A model generated the notes under the pieces. The model searched no databases. It saw only the letters and a list, made by a program, of their open reading frames with translations, and was not told where the DNA came from. Positions 9,061 to 17,883 of a stretch of DNA of 33,762 nt are shown here, piece after piece (within the stretch, counting starts at the first letter, position 1; every line of letters begins with the position of its first letter). Source of the stretch: Methylococcus sp. (GTDB taxonomy: Bacteria; Pseudomonadota; Gammaproteobacteria; Methylococcales; Methylococcaceae); contig QYQA01000050.1 of assembly GCA_007280285.1 (NCBI GenBank), positions 1-33,762 of the forward strand, given 5' to 3'. The translations under genes and the position numbers were made by a program.

Positions 9061-10506
9061 ATGTTGATTCCTGTCATTCTTTCAGGGGGCGCCGGCACTC
9101 GCCTCTGGCCCGTGTCCCGCGAGGGAAGCCCTAAACCGTTCATGAAGCTCCAAGATGGTGAAAGCCTCTTGTTAAAAACCTATAAGCGCGCTGCCAAGGT
9201 CGCTGTAGGCCCCGACATCCTGACGGTCACCCATCGCGATGCCTTCTTCATGAGCCGAGATGAATTTCATCAAGCTTCTCTTGGAGATCACTGGCAGGCC
9301 CATTTTCTGTTGGAACCCATGGGGCGCAATACGGCACCGGCTATCGCGATGGCGGCTCGATGGGTCGCTGAACGATACGGTCCTGAGACGCAGATCCTCA
9401 TTCTTGCCGCCGATCACCTGATCGCCGATGAAACGCAATTTGCCGAAGTAGTCAAAAGGGCTAGAGCGTTGGCGGCGCAGGACCTGCTGGTGACCTTCGG
9501 TATTGTTCCAACAGGGCCTGAAACCGGTTTTGGTTATATTGAGGCCGGCGAGGATGTTGATCAGGGACATCGGGTGCTCAGGTTTGTCGAGAAACCCTCT
9601 CTTGATACGGCGAAGGAATATGTCGCTGCCGGGAATTTTTTTTGGAACTCCGGGATGTTCTGTTTCAAGGCGGGCGTCCTCTTGGAGGAAATCGAGATTC
9701 ATGCGCCGATGGTGGCCCAGGCTTCGGAAGAGTGTTGGGCAAAGATGATGGCGCTGGGACTTGGCCACGAATCCATGGCCGAAATTCCGGCGGGAGAGTT
9801 TGGAAGCCTTCCTGACATCTCCATCGACTACGCGGTCATGGAGCGCTCCGATAAGGTGGCGGTCATTCCTTCAGCTGTTGGCTGGAGCGATATTGGATCT
9901 TGGAATGCCTTGAGGGATCTTGTACCCCCCGACCAAAATGGTAATCGAACGACCGGGGAGGCCCTCTTCCTGAACAGCCACAATACCTTTGTGCAGACTG
10001 AGGATCGGCTGGTGGCGACGGTCGGCACCGAAGATCTCATCATTGTCGATACACCGGACGCGTTGCTGGTGGCGAGAGCGGATCAGTCCCAGGACGTCAA
10101 AGAAGTCGTGCGCCGCCTTAAAGAGGCCAATCATCAAGCTTATCGGTTGCCAAGAACGGTCTCGAGGCCCTGGGGAACCTATACGGTGCTTGAAGAAGGT
10201 CCTCGCTTCAAGATTAAACGCATTATAGTCCGCCCAGGCCGCAGTCTCAGCCTTCAGATTCATCATCATCGGAGTGAACACTGGGTCGTTGTGAGTGGGA
10301 TGGCCAGGGTCACCAATGGTGATCGGGAGATCTTTGTGAATACCAATGAGTCGACTTATATCCCTGCAGGTCACCAGCATCGCCTGGAGAATCCGGGCCT
10401 TCTGGATCTGGTCATGATTGAGGTGCAAAGCGGCGAATACCTCGGTGAAGATGACATTGTCCGTTTTGAGGACCTCTATGGCCGATTTACCGGCGAAGTT
10501 GGTTGA
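9061..10506 (+). CDS. manC: Mannose-1-phosphate guanylyltransferase / mannose-6-phosphate isomerase
   Basis: MLIPVILSGGAGTRLWPVSREGSPKPFMKL, FVEKPSLDTAKEYV and the C-terminal cupin RPWGTYTVLEEGPRFKIKRIIVRPGRSLSLQIHHHRSEHWVVVSG. Confidence 0.96.
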   Translation: MLIPVILSGGAGTRLWPVSREGSPKPFMKLQDGESLLLKTYKRAAKVAVGPDILTVTHRDAFFMSRDEFHQASLGDHWQAHFLLEPMGRNTAPAIAMAARWVAERYGPETQILILAADHLIADETQFAEVVKRARALAAQDLLVTFGIVPTGPETGFGYIEAGEDVDQGHRVLRFVEKPSLDTAKEYVAAGNFFWNSGMFCFKAGVLLEEIEIHAPMVAQASEECWAKMMALGLGHESMAEIPAGEFGSLPDISIDYAVMERSDKVAVIPSAVGWSDIGSWNALRDLVPPDQNGNRTTGEALFLNSHNTFVQTEDRLVATVGTEDLIIVDTPDALLVARADQSQDVKEVVRRLKEANHQAYRLPRTVSRPWGTYTVLEEGPRFKIKRIIVRPGRSLSLQIHHHRSEHWVVVSGMARVTNGDREIFVNTNESTYIPAGHQHRLENPGLLDLVMIEVQSGEYLGEDDIVRFEDLYGRFTGEVG

Positions 10507-10519
10507 TGGCGAGACGCGG

Positions 10520-12211
10520 ATGACCCTCGAAGCATCATTGGATCATGTGCCCCAACCGCTCCGCTTTGGGACCAGCGGGCGCCGGGGACTCCTCGTTGAT
10601 TTGACGCCTCTTGAGGTCTATATCAATGCCTTTGCTGAACTTGAGTACTTGAAGCAATTGCCGCCCGAAGCGGGCGGGATTAAAGCCGGCGATCGTTTCT
10701 TGGTGGCGGCGGACCTCCGTCCCTCATCGACCCGGCTCGATGGAAATGGTTGTGGGGAGCTTGCGCAAACCATTCTCTGTGCGGTGGCTGATGCGGGTCT
10801 GTTGCCGGTGTACCTTGGAACCATCCCCACGCCGGCCTTGACGCTCTATGCCCTCGATCAAGGGAAGGGCAGCATCATGGTCACCGGAAGCCACATTCCC
10901 TTTGACCGAAATGGTTACAAGACGAATACCGCCCTGGGTGAGCTGATGAAGCACCATGAGGCGCCCATTGGCCAGCAGGTCGAGCGGGTTCGGCGACAAC
11001 GCTATGAGGAGGCCTCCAGGGTCTCGCCGTTTGGTCCTGACGGCCGCTTTAAAAAGACACTGCCACCACTTCCTCCACCTGATGATTCGGCGACCGAGGT
11101 CTATATTGATCGCTACGTCGATTTTTTTGGAGAGAACGCCCTTGAGGGCCTTCATGTCCTGGTCTATCAGCATTGTGCCGTGGGTCGCGACATCCTGGCG
11201 AAAATTCTAAGATCCCTCGGCGCCCGGGTCACCGAGGCGGGGCGCAGTGAGACCTTTGTGCCGATTGATACCGAGAATGTCGAAGATGCGCTCATGGAGG
11301 TGATGCAGCGACTGATTGATGAGGTCAGCCTAACAGAAGGGCCCATCGACGTTCTGCTGTCCACTGATGGGGATAGTGACCGTCCTTTGGTCTTAGCGAT
11401 TGACCTTGCAACACAAAGAGCCCAGTTTATTGGTGGGGATGTGCTTGGGATGTTGACTGCGCGCTGGTTGCAACCTGATGCCGTGGTGGTTCCCATCAGC
11501 TGCAACGATGCCATTGACCGAGGCGACCTTCAATCGCGGCTTGAACCCAAAACAGCCATCGGATCACCCTTTGTGATTCAGGGCATGATGCGCGCTGTGG
11601 AGCAGGGGAAACGATTCGTCTGTGGCTTTGAAGCGAATGGGGGCTTTCTAACAGCAACGCCTTTTTTTCGGGGAGGCGCTTGGTTAAAGGCATTGCCGAC
11701 CCGGGATGCGGTCTTGCCCATGGTGGCTGTCTTGACCGCGGCGCGAGAAGCTCAAAAGACGCTTCTCGACCTGGTAGCGGAATTGCCGGCCCGTTATAGC
11801 CGAGCCGCCTTACTGAGGAATTTTGATCGAGCTAAAAGTCAGCGGATCCTTAAACGGTTGACGCCGCCGCTTGAGGGTTTGGAGACAGTCATTTTCGATC
11901 GAGATCAGGTCTTGTTGGGGCATGGTCAGCCCCCCTGTGATCCCCAACCCTTTTGGGTCATCAGGGACCGATTGGGCGATTTCTTTACGGCGAGTGATGG
12001 TTTTTCCTCGATCCATGGAATTAATGCGACCGATGGCCTCAGAATCCAGTTCACGAATGGTGATGTGGCGCATCTCAGGGCTTCTGGTAATGCCGATGAA
12101 TTTCGGATCTATGCCGTCGCTGATCATCCAGAACGCGCGAATGCCATTGTCGCTCTTGGCATTGCCGAACCTCAGGGGATTCTTCGACACCTTGAACGGG
12201 AGTACCTATGA
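10520..12211 (+). CDS. Phosphomannomutase/phosphoglucomutase family protein with TGSHIP active-site variant
   Basis: LRFGTSGRRGLL, GSIMVTGSHIPFDRNGYKTN and the metal-binding STDGDSDRPLV. The start was chosen just downstream of manC (upstream in-frame alternative at 10478). Confidence 0.85.
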   Translation: MTLEASLDHVPQPLRFGTSGRRGLLVDLTPLEVYINAFAELEYLKQLPPEAGGIKAGDRFLVAADLRPSSTRLDGNGCGELAQTILCAVADAGLLPVYLGTIPTPALTLYALDQGKGSIMVTGSHIPFDRNGYKTNTALGELMKHHEAPIGQQVERVRRQRYEEASRVSPFGPDGRFKKTLPPLPPPDDSATEVYIDRYVDFFGENALEGLHVLVYQHCAVGRDILAKILRSLGARVTEAGRSETFVPIDTENVEDALMEVMQRLIDEVSLTEGPIDVLLSTDGDSDRPLVLAIDLATQRAQFIGGDVLGMLTARWLQPDAVVVPISCNDAIDRGDLQSRLEPKTAIGSPFVIQGMMRAVEQGKRFVCGFEANGGFLTATPFFRGGAWLKALPTRDAVLPMVAVLTAAREAQKTLLDLVAELPARYSRAALLRNFDRAKSQRILKRLTPPLEGLETVIFDRDQVLLGHGQPPCDPQPFWVIRDRLGDFFTASDGFSSIHGINATDGLRIQFTNGDVAHLRASGNADEFRIYAVADHPERANAIVALGIAEPQGILRHLEREYL

Positions 12212-12226
12212 TGGAGGGTCATAAGG

Positions 12227-13363
12227 ATGAATAAGGGGCCTCAGGGGCCGCAATCGGCCCGTCAGCGTTGGTTTGGAAAGCTCGGTAACGTGGATCCTCG
12301 CTACCCGGTTCAAATTCCTGTGCAGCAGGTTCTAAGGGTCGATGCGCGGCAATCCCCATCGCTTTCTCCGCCCAAGATCTCTTGTATCGACTTTTCTGAT
12401 GAACAGATTCAGCAAGAGGTTGTGACCGACTTTTCAGTCTTCATCCATTCTCACCGGCCGTCCTGGTCGAGTGTCCGCTGGATCCACGTCGAAAACACGC
12501 ATCAACCAGAGACCCTAGAGACCCTCGCTGAGAAGTATCACCTCCATCCCCTGGCCATCGAAGATATCATGATGGGGAACCAGCGCCCAAAAGTTGAAGA
12601 CTATCCTGCCATCAAAGGCGCACCGGGCCGCCTTTTTATCGTGACCCGGGTGGCAACTATCGATAATGGCCATCTCGAAACGCACCAGATCAGCCTGTTC
12701 CTCGGTCGCAATACGGTGATCAGTTTTCAGGACGGTCCCGCCGGTGTTTTTGACTCCTTGATCAAACGCCTTCAGCACCCCGTTTCAAGGATCAGGATCA
12801 AGGACGCCGGTTTTCTCTGTCATGGACTGATGGACGCCATCGTCGATAGCTACTTTCCGGTACTCGAACACTTTTCAGGCTGCATCGGGGAGATTGAGGA
12901 GGATCTCTTAGAGGATCCAAAGCATTTCATGCTGCAACGTGCCCACGTCGTCAAACGGGGATTATTGTTATTGAAACGTTCCATCTGGCCGATGCGGGAA
13001 GTCATTTCACAATTACAGCGGGACCGTCATGAATGTCTCTCGGAGGAGACGCTGACCTATTTCCGCGATGTTTATGACCACTGCGTGCAGATTCTTGATC
13101 TCAATGAAACCGCCCATGAAGTGGCCCTCTCCTTGACGGAAACCTACATGTCCGTGGTCTCGAATCGAATGAACGAGATTGTTAAGGTGCTCACCATTAT
13201 CAGTACCATCTTTATCCCATTGACCTTTGTGGCGGGTGTCTATGGCATGAACATGCCGATCCCTGAAAATGATTGGGAGTGGACTTATCCTGTCTTCTGG
13301 ATCTTTTGTATTGTCATTGCCAGCGGTATGCTGGCCTATTTCCGGCGTCTTGGTTGGATCTAG
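12227..13363 (+). CDS. corA: CorA-like magnesium/cobalt transport protein
   Basis: EKYHLHPLAIEDIMMGNQRPKVEDYPAIKG and the C-terminal two-TM region with IFIPLTFVAGVYGMNMPIPENDWEWTYPVFW (GMN motif). Confidence 0.93.
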   Translation: MNKGPQGPQSARQRWFGKLGNVDPRYPVQIPVQQVLRVDARQSPSLSPPKISCIDFSDEQIQQEVVTDFSVFIHSHRPSWSSVRWIHVENTHQPETLETLAEKYHLHPLAIEDIMMGNQRPKVEDYPAIKGAPGRLFIVTRVATIDNGHLETHQISLFLGRNTVISFQDGPAGVFDSLIKRLQHPVSRIRIKDAGFLCHGLMDAIVDSYFPVLEHFSGCIGEIEEDLLEDPKHFMLQRAHVVKRGLLLLKRSIWPMREVISQLQRDRHECLSEETLTYFRDVYDHCVQILDLNETAHEVALSLTETYMSVVSNRMNEIVKVLTIISTIFIPLTFVAGVYGMNMPIPENDWEWTYPVFWIFCIVIASGMLAYFRRLGWI

Positions 13364-14595
13364 TCGCCGTCCGATATTTCAAGGGGAAGATGGAGGTAGC
13401 GTCTTAAAAGATCAAAAGCAAAGGCCGTCGCCCATTCTGATTGGCGCCGCGGTGACCCTCGAAGCGCCTTTTTTTCAATGGTTACGCCCTTGGGGCCGGC
13501 TACGGCCAACCATGAAGGGACGATCGTTTGTTCCTCGGTCAAGGACTCTTCGCTCAGGTTAAGAAGAAGAAGGGAGCTCACCGCCTCCTTCTCCTTGATC
13601 CGACCCAATAGTTCGTGGATCTTCTCTTCGGTGAGGGTGCCGGTGGCCATGCCATAACGGGTTAGGCATCTTAATCCATCCTTAAAGACCATCCCTCCCT
13701 GATAGGTCGAGATCTCCCCTAAACCCTGGGCCAGTCGCCCAGCTGCTGAGGATTCGACACTAAAAATGTGGAGCTCTTGCTGCGTGAGAGCTGCTAAGAC
13801 CTGTTCCTTTAGGTTTTTGGGGTGATGGCGGTGACGCCTTATCCCGGTGACACCCTCACCGATCACCTGGCAAAGTGAGATGATGATGGCTTCGGAATGA
13901 TCAGCATCAAAGCCCTGGGGAAACATCAATTTGACTTGATTTTCAGGCCCCCCGGCACGAAAGCCGAGAATGACCTCAGGGGGGAGAACGATGGGTGCGA
14001 TGAGTTCCTGCAGCTGGGATTCTCCGATACCGATGGTCTGAAGGATGACCCGGCGTTCAGGAAGAAGGGTCATGGTTGCCTTGAGTTTAGGTTCGATTCT
14101 TGCCTCAAACAACGCTTTCATTTCTCTTGGCACACCAGGGAGAAAGCACATCTGGCACCCGTTCTCGACGATCCCAAAACCTGGGGCGGTGCCCCACGGG
14201 TTGTCGAGGCGCTCGGCGTCTTTTGGGAGATACGCCTGTTTTTGATTGACAGCCGGCATGGGTCGGTCAAGGCGCCGATACCAGTCTTCAATCTGTTCAA
14301 GCGCAATGGGGTCAAAGGTCAAGGGGCGATCGAAGGCGAGACTGATGGCCTCGGCGGTCAGGTCATCGGAGGTGGGGCCTAGCCCCCCGGTGGATAGACA
14401 CACGTCGGCGCGCCGGCTCACTTCTCGGAATAGTTCTACGAGATCATCGAGACGATCCCCGACACTGGTGTGGCGAGACACCTTGAAGCCCATCAAACTC
14501 AATTCACTGGCTAGCCAAGCGGCATTGGTATCGGCAATTTCACCGGTGATGACTTCATCCCCTTGGGAGAGAATTTCTGCGATGGGCTGTTTCAT
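13360..14595 (-). CDS. cinA: CinA-like protein with intact N-terminal MoCF-type domain and divergent C-terminal CinA/PncC domain
   Basis: EILSQGDEVITGEIADTNAAWLASELSLMGFKVSRHTSVGD, CLSTGGLGPTSDDLTAEAI; the C-terminal domain has VESSAAGRLA where ESCTGG is expected. Confidence 0.88.
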   Translation of the reverse strand: MKQPIAEILSQGDEVITGEIADTNAAWLASELSLMGFKVSRHTSVGDRLDDLVELFREVSRRADVCLSTGGLGPTSDDLTAEAISLAFDRPLTFDPIALEQIEDWYRRLDRPMPAVNQKQAYLPKDAERLDNPWGTAPGFGIVENGCQMCFLPGVPREMKALFEARIEPKLKATMTLLPERRVILQTIGIGESQLQELIAPIVLPPEVILGFRAGGPENQVKLMFPQGFDADHSEAIIISLCQVIGEGVTGIRRHRHHPKNLKEQVLAALTQQELHIFSVESSAAGRLAQGLGEISTYQGGMVFKDGLRCLTRYGMATGTLTEEKIHELLGRIKEKEAVSSLLLLNLSEESLTEEQTIVPSWLAVAGPKGVTIEKKALRGSPRRQSEWATAFAFDLLRRYLHLPLEISDGD

Positions 14596-15380
14596 GGGAT
14601 GGAGCTCAGGGTCAGGAGGTGGGGTAACGGGGTGACGACCTTTCGCCAGAGGGGAAGCGTCAGGATCGCGCCGAGGGTCGTCAGCAAGACAATAAAGGCA
14701 TAAAAGCTGCCATCCAGCCGGTAGCGATCACCATAAACCACGCCGAAGATCATAGAGGGCATCGCCGATTCACGCACCAGTGCGGTGAGAAGTTTATACT
14801 GAAACCCCAGATTCCAGCCCAACCACAGGCCAAAAAGCGGTGCGATGATAAGTTTGGCGGTCATGACAGCCACCCCAAGGGGAACGTGGTGCCCATGCAG
14901 GGCCCCCATTGAGAGACAATCCGAGGGTGATCAGCATGAGGGGGGCGACGGCTTCAAACCGAAGGTGAGGACCATGGGGAGGCTCGAAAAGATGTCGAGA
15001 TGAACGATGATCGCGCGTGCCATCGGGCCGTAAGGATGCTCCAGAAGAGGCAGTCCGAGGGAGGTGATATTGGCAAAACCGACCCCAAGGACCCCGCCGC
15101 CGAGCTTAGCCGGGGGGATCTTGAAGGTTTTCCCTATGACGAGGCCAAGAATGATTCCAAAAAGGATGATGCCAAAACCAAACGCCATCATTTTGAGAGC
15201 GTCGACACCGAGGTTCTGAGACATCAATGTCAGAAAAAACAAGGCAGGAAGCAGGAGACTGAAGACCACGCTCGCTAGGACCCGCCGGGTATGATCGGCA
15301 TCGAGGCCGTCGGGCTTTATAATACGCCAGAGGATTCCGATGAAGACCAGTACCCCCATTTTTCCGAGTATCAGGAACAT
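14592..15380 (-). pseudogene. AEC (auxin efflux carrier) family permease, apparently disrupted
   Basis: N-terminal ORF 14931-15380 (MFLILGKMGVLVFIGILWRII...GFANITSLGLPLLEHPYG...) and C-terminal ORF 14592-14909 (TAKLIIAPLFGLWLGWNLG...ALVRESAMPSMIFGVVYG) are in the same frame with a TGA between them. The joining family-like segment FEAVAPLMLITLGLSL is readable only in another frame. Confidence 0.75.
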
Positions 15381-15455
15381 GTGGAGCCCATCGCCTGATC
15401 CACTCCCCCATTTAATCCGTCATTACGAACACACGCATTAGGAAACCCCATAGTC

Positions 15456-16193
15456 ATGAGTCATCTCCTTTCGACGAAACCCATTCCGAATCACCAGAGG
15501 CTCATTATGGCGCTTGATGTTCCAAGCATCGAGGAGGCTAAGCATCTGGTAGAGACGCTGGGAGACTCGGTCAGCTTCTACAAGGTTGGTCTTGAACTCT
15601 TTATGACCGGACACTATTACGAACTGATTGATTGGCTGAATGCGCATGATAAACACGTGTTTGCCGATCTCAAATTCTTTGATGTTCCTGAAACGGTGGC
15701 GCGGGCGATTCGCGTTCTCTCCCAGCATGGGGTTGATTTTGCGACCATTCATGGCAATCAGGCCATCATGGAAGCGGCCGCCGCTGCCAAGGGCGATTTG
15801 AAGGTGCTGGCAGTGACGGTCCTCACCAGTATCGATCGGGGCGATCTCAAGGATCTTGGCTTTGAATGCGATGTCGAGAGCCTGGTGCTGTCAAGGGCGC
15901 GGCGAGCGCTTGAAGCCGGTTGCGATGGCGTCATTTCTTCAGGGCTTGAAGTACCCAAGCTCCGCGCCAGCATAGATCATCAATTAATCGTTGTTTCCCC
16001 TGGGATTCGCCCCGTTGAAAATCGTCCAGCGGATGATCAAAAGCGCGTGGTCACGGTTCCAGAGGCCTTTTTGAATGGGGCGGATTATATCGTGGTCGGA
16101 CGGCCGATCCGAGATGCCCTTGATCCTCGGCAAGAAGCGATCAAGATCCAGCACCAAATTGACGAGGTATTTTCTAAGGCCTTAGGCGTGTAG
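15456..16193 (+). CDS. pyrF: Orotidine 5'-phosphate decarboxylase
   Basis: RLIMALDVPSIEEAKHLVETLGDSVSFYKVGLELF, HVFADLKFFDVPETVARA and VVSPGIRP...DDQKRVVTVPEAFLNGADYIVVGRPI. Confidence 0.97.
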   Translation: MSHLLSTKPIPNHQRLIMALDVPSIEEAKHLVETLGDSVSFYKVGLELFMTGHYYELIDWLNAHDKHVFADLKFFDVPETVARAIRVLSQHGVDFATIHGNQAIMEAAAAAKGDLKVLAVTVLTSIDRGDLKDLGFECDVESLVLSRARRALEAGCDGVISSGLEVPKLRASIDHQLIVVSPGIRPVENRPADDQKRVVTVPEAFLNGADYIVVGRPIRDALDPRQEAIKIQHQIDEVFSKALGV

Positions 16194-16194
16194 C

Positions 16195-16228
16195 GGCGGG
16201 AGGCCGCCTGAAAGTCTCTTTTTGTTTC
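16195..16228 (+). terminator. Weak candidate intrinsic terminator of pyrF
   Basis: GGCGG-GAGG-CCGCC hairpin just after the pyrF stop, followed some 10 nt later by a T-rich stretch. Confidence 0.35.
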
Positions 16229-16550
16229 CCGATGACCTCTCTATAGCCATACGATGATCAGGTCCTAGGTGGGATCATCTCTTCCTGCTGTTGATGCTTG
16301 GGCACTCCGCGGTCGCTCAAAGGGCCCCTATGACCCAAGAAACAGCTCACCTTCTCTATAGTGAAGGGGGGTTGATGGAATTAGTCCCGCAATTCAAGGG
16401 GTCTGATGGCCATTTCGCTGTGCCGGATCCGACGGTGTCGCTCAGAGATTTTTTTTTAGGCTCAGCAGGGACTTTCAAATGCCATCGATATGATTCTTGC
16501 GCAGCAAAATCTTCAAGGTGACCCTCAATCACCGCGAGACAACGACTGAC

Positions 16551-17075
16551 CTAAGAAAGCCGCTTTTCCATAAAGACACTCAAGGGGTCGGTTTCGTAGT
16601 CGCCGTAGGGCCCTCGTTCTTGATAACCCAGGCGCCGATAAAGCCCTAAGGCTTCGGTTTGTAGGACCCCGGTTTCAAGTCGAATCAGATCGATCCCTCG
16701 CTGTTGTGCTGCCTGTTCGAGAGCAGCAATGATCCCTTTTGAGTAGCCCTGGCCGCGGTATTGCTCAAGGAGAAAGACCCGCTTGATGTCCCCATAAGGC
16801 GGCTCTTGATCGGCAAAGAGTTTGATAGCGCCGCAGCCAATGACTTCATCGCCAAGGCGTAGGCCTAAAAAAAAGACATCCGGCATGGAAAGGCCTTCCG
16901 GGCTCTCCAGATGATTGCTCTCAGGCGGATAGAGGCTGCCAAGATACGTATCGGCCAAAGCCAGAAGATCCTCAGCGGCCCTGCTGAAGGGATCCAGTGG
17001 GGACAGGGAAAGGGGTTTTTGTAGACGTGACATCAGAACCATCAGGATCGGCGATCGCCTCCCTTCAGGAGGCAA
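16551..17075 (-). CDS. GNAT-family N-acetyltransferase
   Basis: IGCGAIKLFADQEPPYGDIKRVFLLEQYRGQGYSKGIIAALEQAAQQRGIDLIRLETGVLQTEALGLYRRLGYQERGPYG is a typical GNAT fold with an R-G-Q-G-Y motif. Confidence 0.9.
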   Translation of the reverse strand: MPPEGRRSPILMVLMSRLQKPLSLSPLDPFSRAAEDLLALADTYLGSLYPPESNHLESPEGLSMPDVFFLGLRLGDEVIGCGAIKLFADQEPPYGDIKRVFLLEQYRGQGYSKGIIAALEQAAQQRGIDLIRLETGVLQTEALGLYRRLGYQERGPYGDYETDPLSVFMEKRLS

Positions 17076-17098
17076 CGATCGCCGAATAGTCTCCTTCT

Positions 17099-17584
17099 TT
17101 AAAAAGGAATGTCGTCGTCGAAATCAAGATCGGGTGAGGAGGTGGGGGTGTAGTTTGATTCTTGATTATTCCTAGGCGTTGCATCAAAGCCTTGGCTTCT
17201 CCCTTCAGCGGGAGCATTTTGCCGTGGCGCGCCATTATCGCCCCCACCTGCCCGGTCCAGCATCTGGAATTCCTGCGCCACAATTTCCGTTGTGTATTGG
17301 TCTTGGCCGTTTTTATCTTGCCATTTTCTGGTCTGAATGCGGCCTTCGAGATAGAGCTTGCTGCCCTTTCTAAGATAGTCCCTAGCGATCTCTGCCGTCC
17401 GCCCGAAGACGACGACCCGGTGCCATTCGGTTCGTTCTTGAAGTTGTCCCTGTTGGTCCTTCCAAGCTTCACTCGTCGCAACCCTTAAGTTCGCGATGAC
17501 GCTTCCATTGGGTGAGGTTCTGACTTCAGGATCAGCGCCGAGATTGCCGACAAGAATAACTTTGTTGACGCCGCGAGAGGCCAT
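17099..17584 (-). CDS. ssb: Single-stranded DNA-binding protein
   Basis: [61 protein letters not shown], with the canonical acidic tip DFDDDIPF. Confidence 0.98.
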   Translation of the reverse strand: MASRGVNKVILVGNLGADPEVRTSPNGSVIANLRVATSEAWKDQQGQLQERTEWHRVVVFGRTAEIARDYLRKGSKLYLEGRIQTRKWQDKNGQDQYTTEIVAQEFQMLDRAGGGDNGAPRQNAPAEGRSQGFDATPRNNQESNYTPTSSPDLDFDDDIPF

Positions 17585-17668
17585 GGTTGACTCCTAAAAC
17601 GTGAAGGGAGAGAAGAACGATGTTCCATTCTACGTCAAAGCGAACCTTCGATGGGTCTTGAAGAGTCC

Positions 17669-17824
17669 TCAGCGGCAGCGACCGGTTTTGTAATTGATGC
17701 CATTTGGACATTCCGCATCAACCGAGGTGACCTTATCGCTTGTAGGGGTATCAAACTTGGTGTAGGTCGCCCCGCAACCTTGAAGGAAGCCGGCCAAAAA
17801 TACAATGATGGAGAGGTGATGCAT
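17669..17824 (-). CDS. Small predicted lipoprotein (51 aa)
   Basis: MHHLSIIVFLAGFLQGCGATYTKFDTPTSDKVTSVDAECPNGINYKTGRCR; signal peptide with lipobox LQGC. Start placed at 17824, inside the longer track ORF. Confidence 0.6.
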   Translation of the reverse strand: MHHLSIIVFLAGFLQGCGATYTKFDTPTSDKVTSVDAECPNGINYKTGRCR

Positions 17825-17834
17825 GGAGGACCTC

Positions 17835-17870
17835 AAAAAGAGAAGGGAGGTCCTGCCAAGCGGCAGGACC
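17835..17870 (-). terminator. Intrinsic terminator downstream of pntB
   Basis: Perfect 9-bp stem GGTCCTGCC/GGCAGGACC (17849-17857 / 17862-17870). The minus strand continues TCCCTTCTCTTTTT. Confidence 0.75.
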
Positions 17871-17883
17871 TTCAAAAGGCGGC

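Noticed and set aside
16449-16457. Run of nine T as a phase-variation or programmed frameshift site
   Set aside because: The downstream readable frame has TAG immediately before it (TAG GCT), so changing the T number alone leads into a stop; slippage cannot join the two halves.
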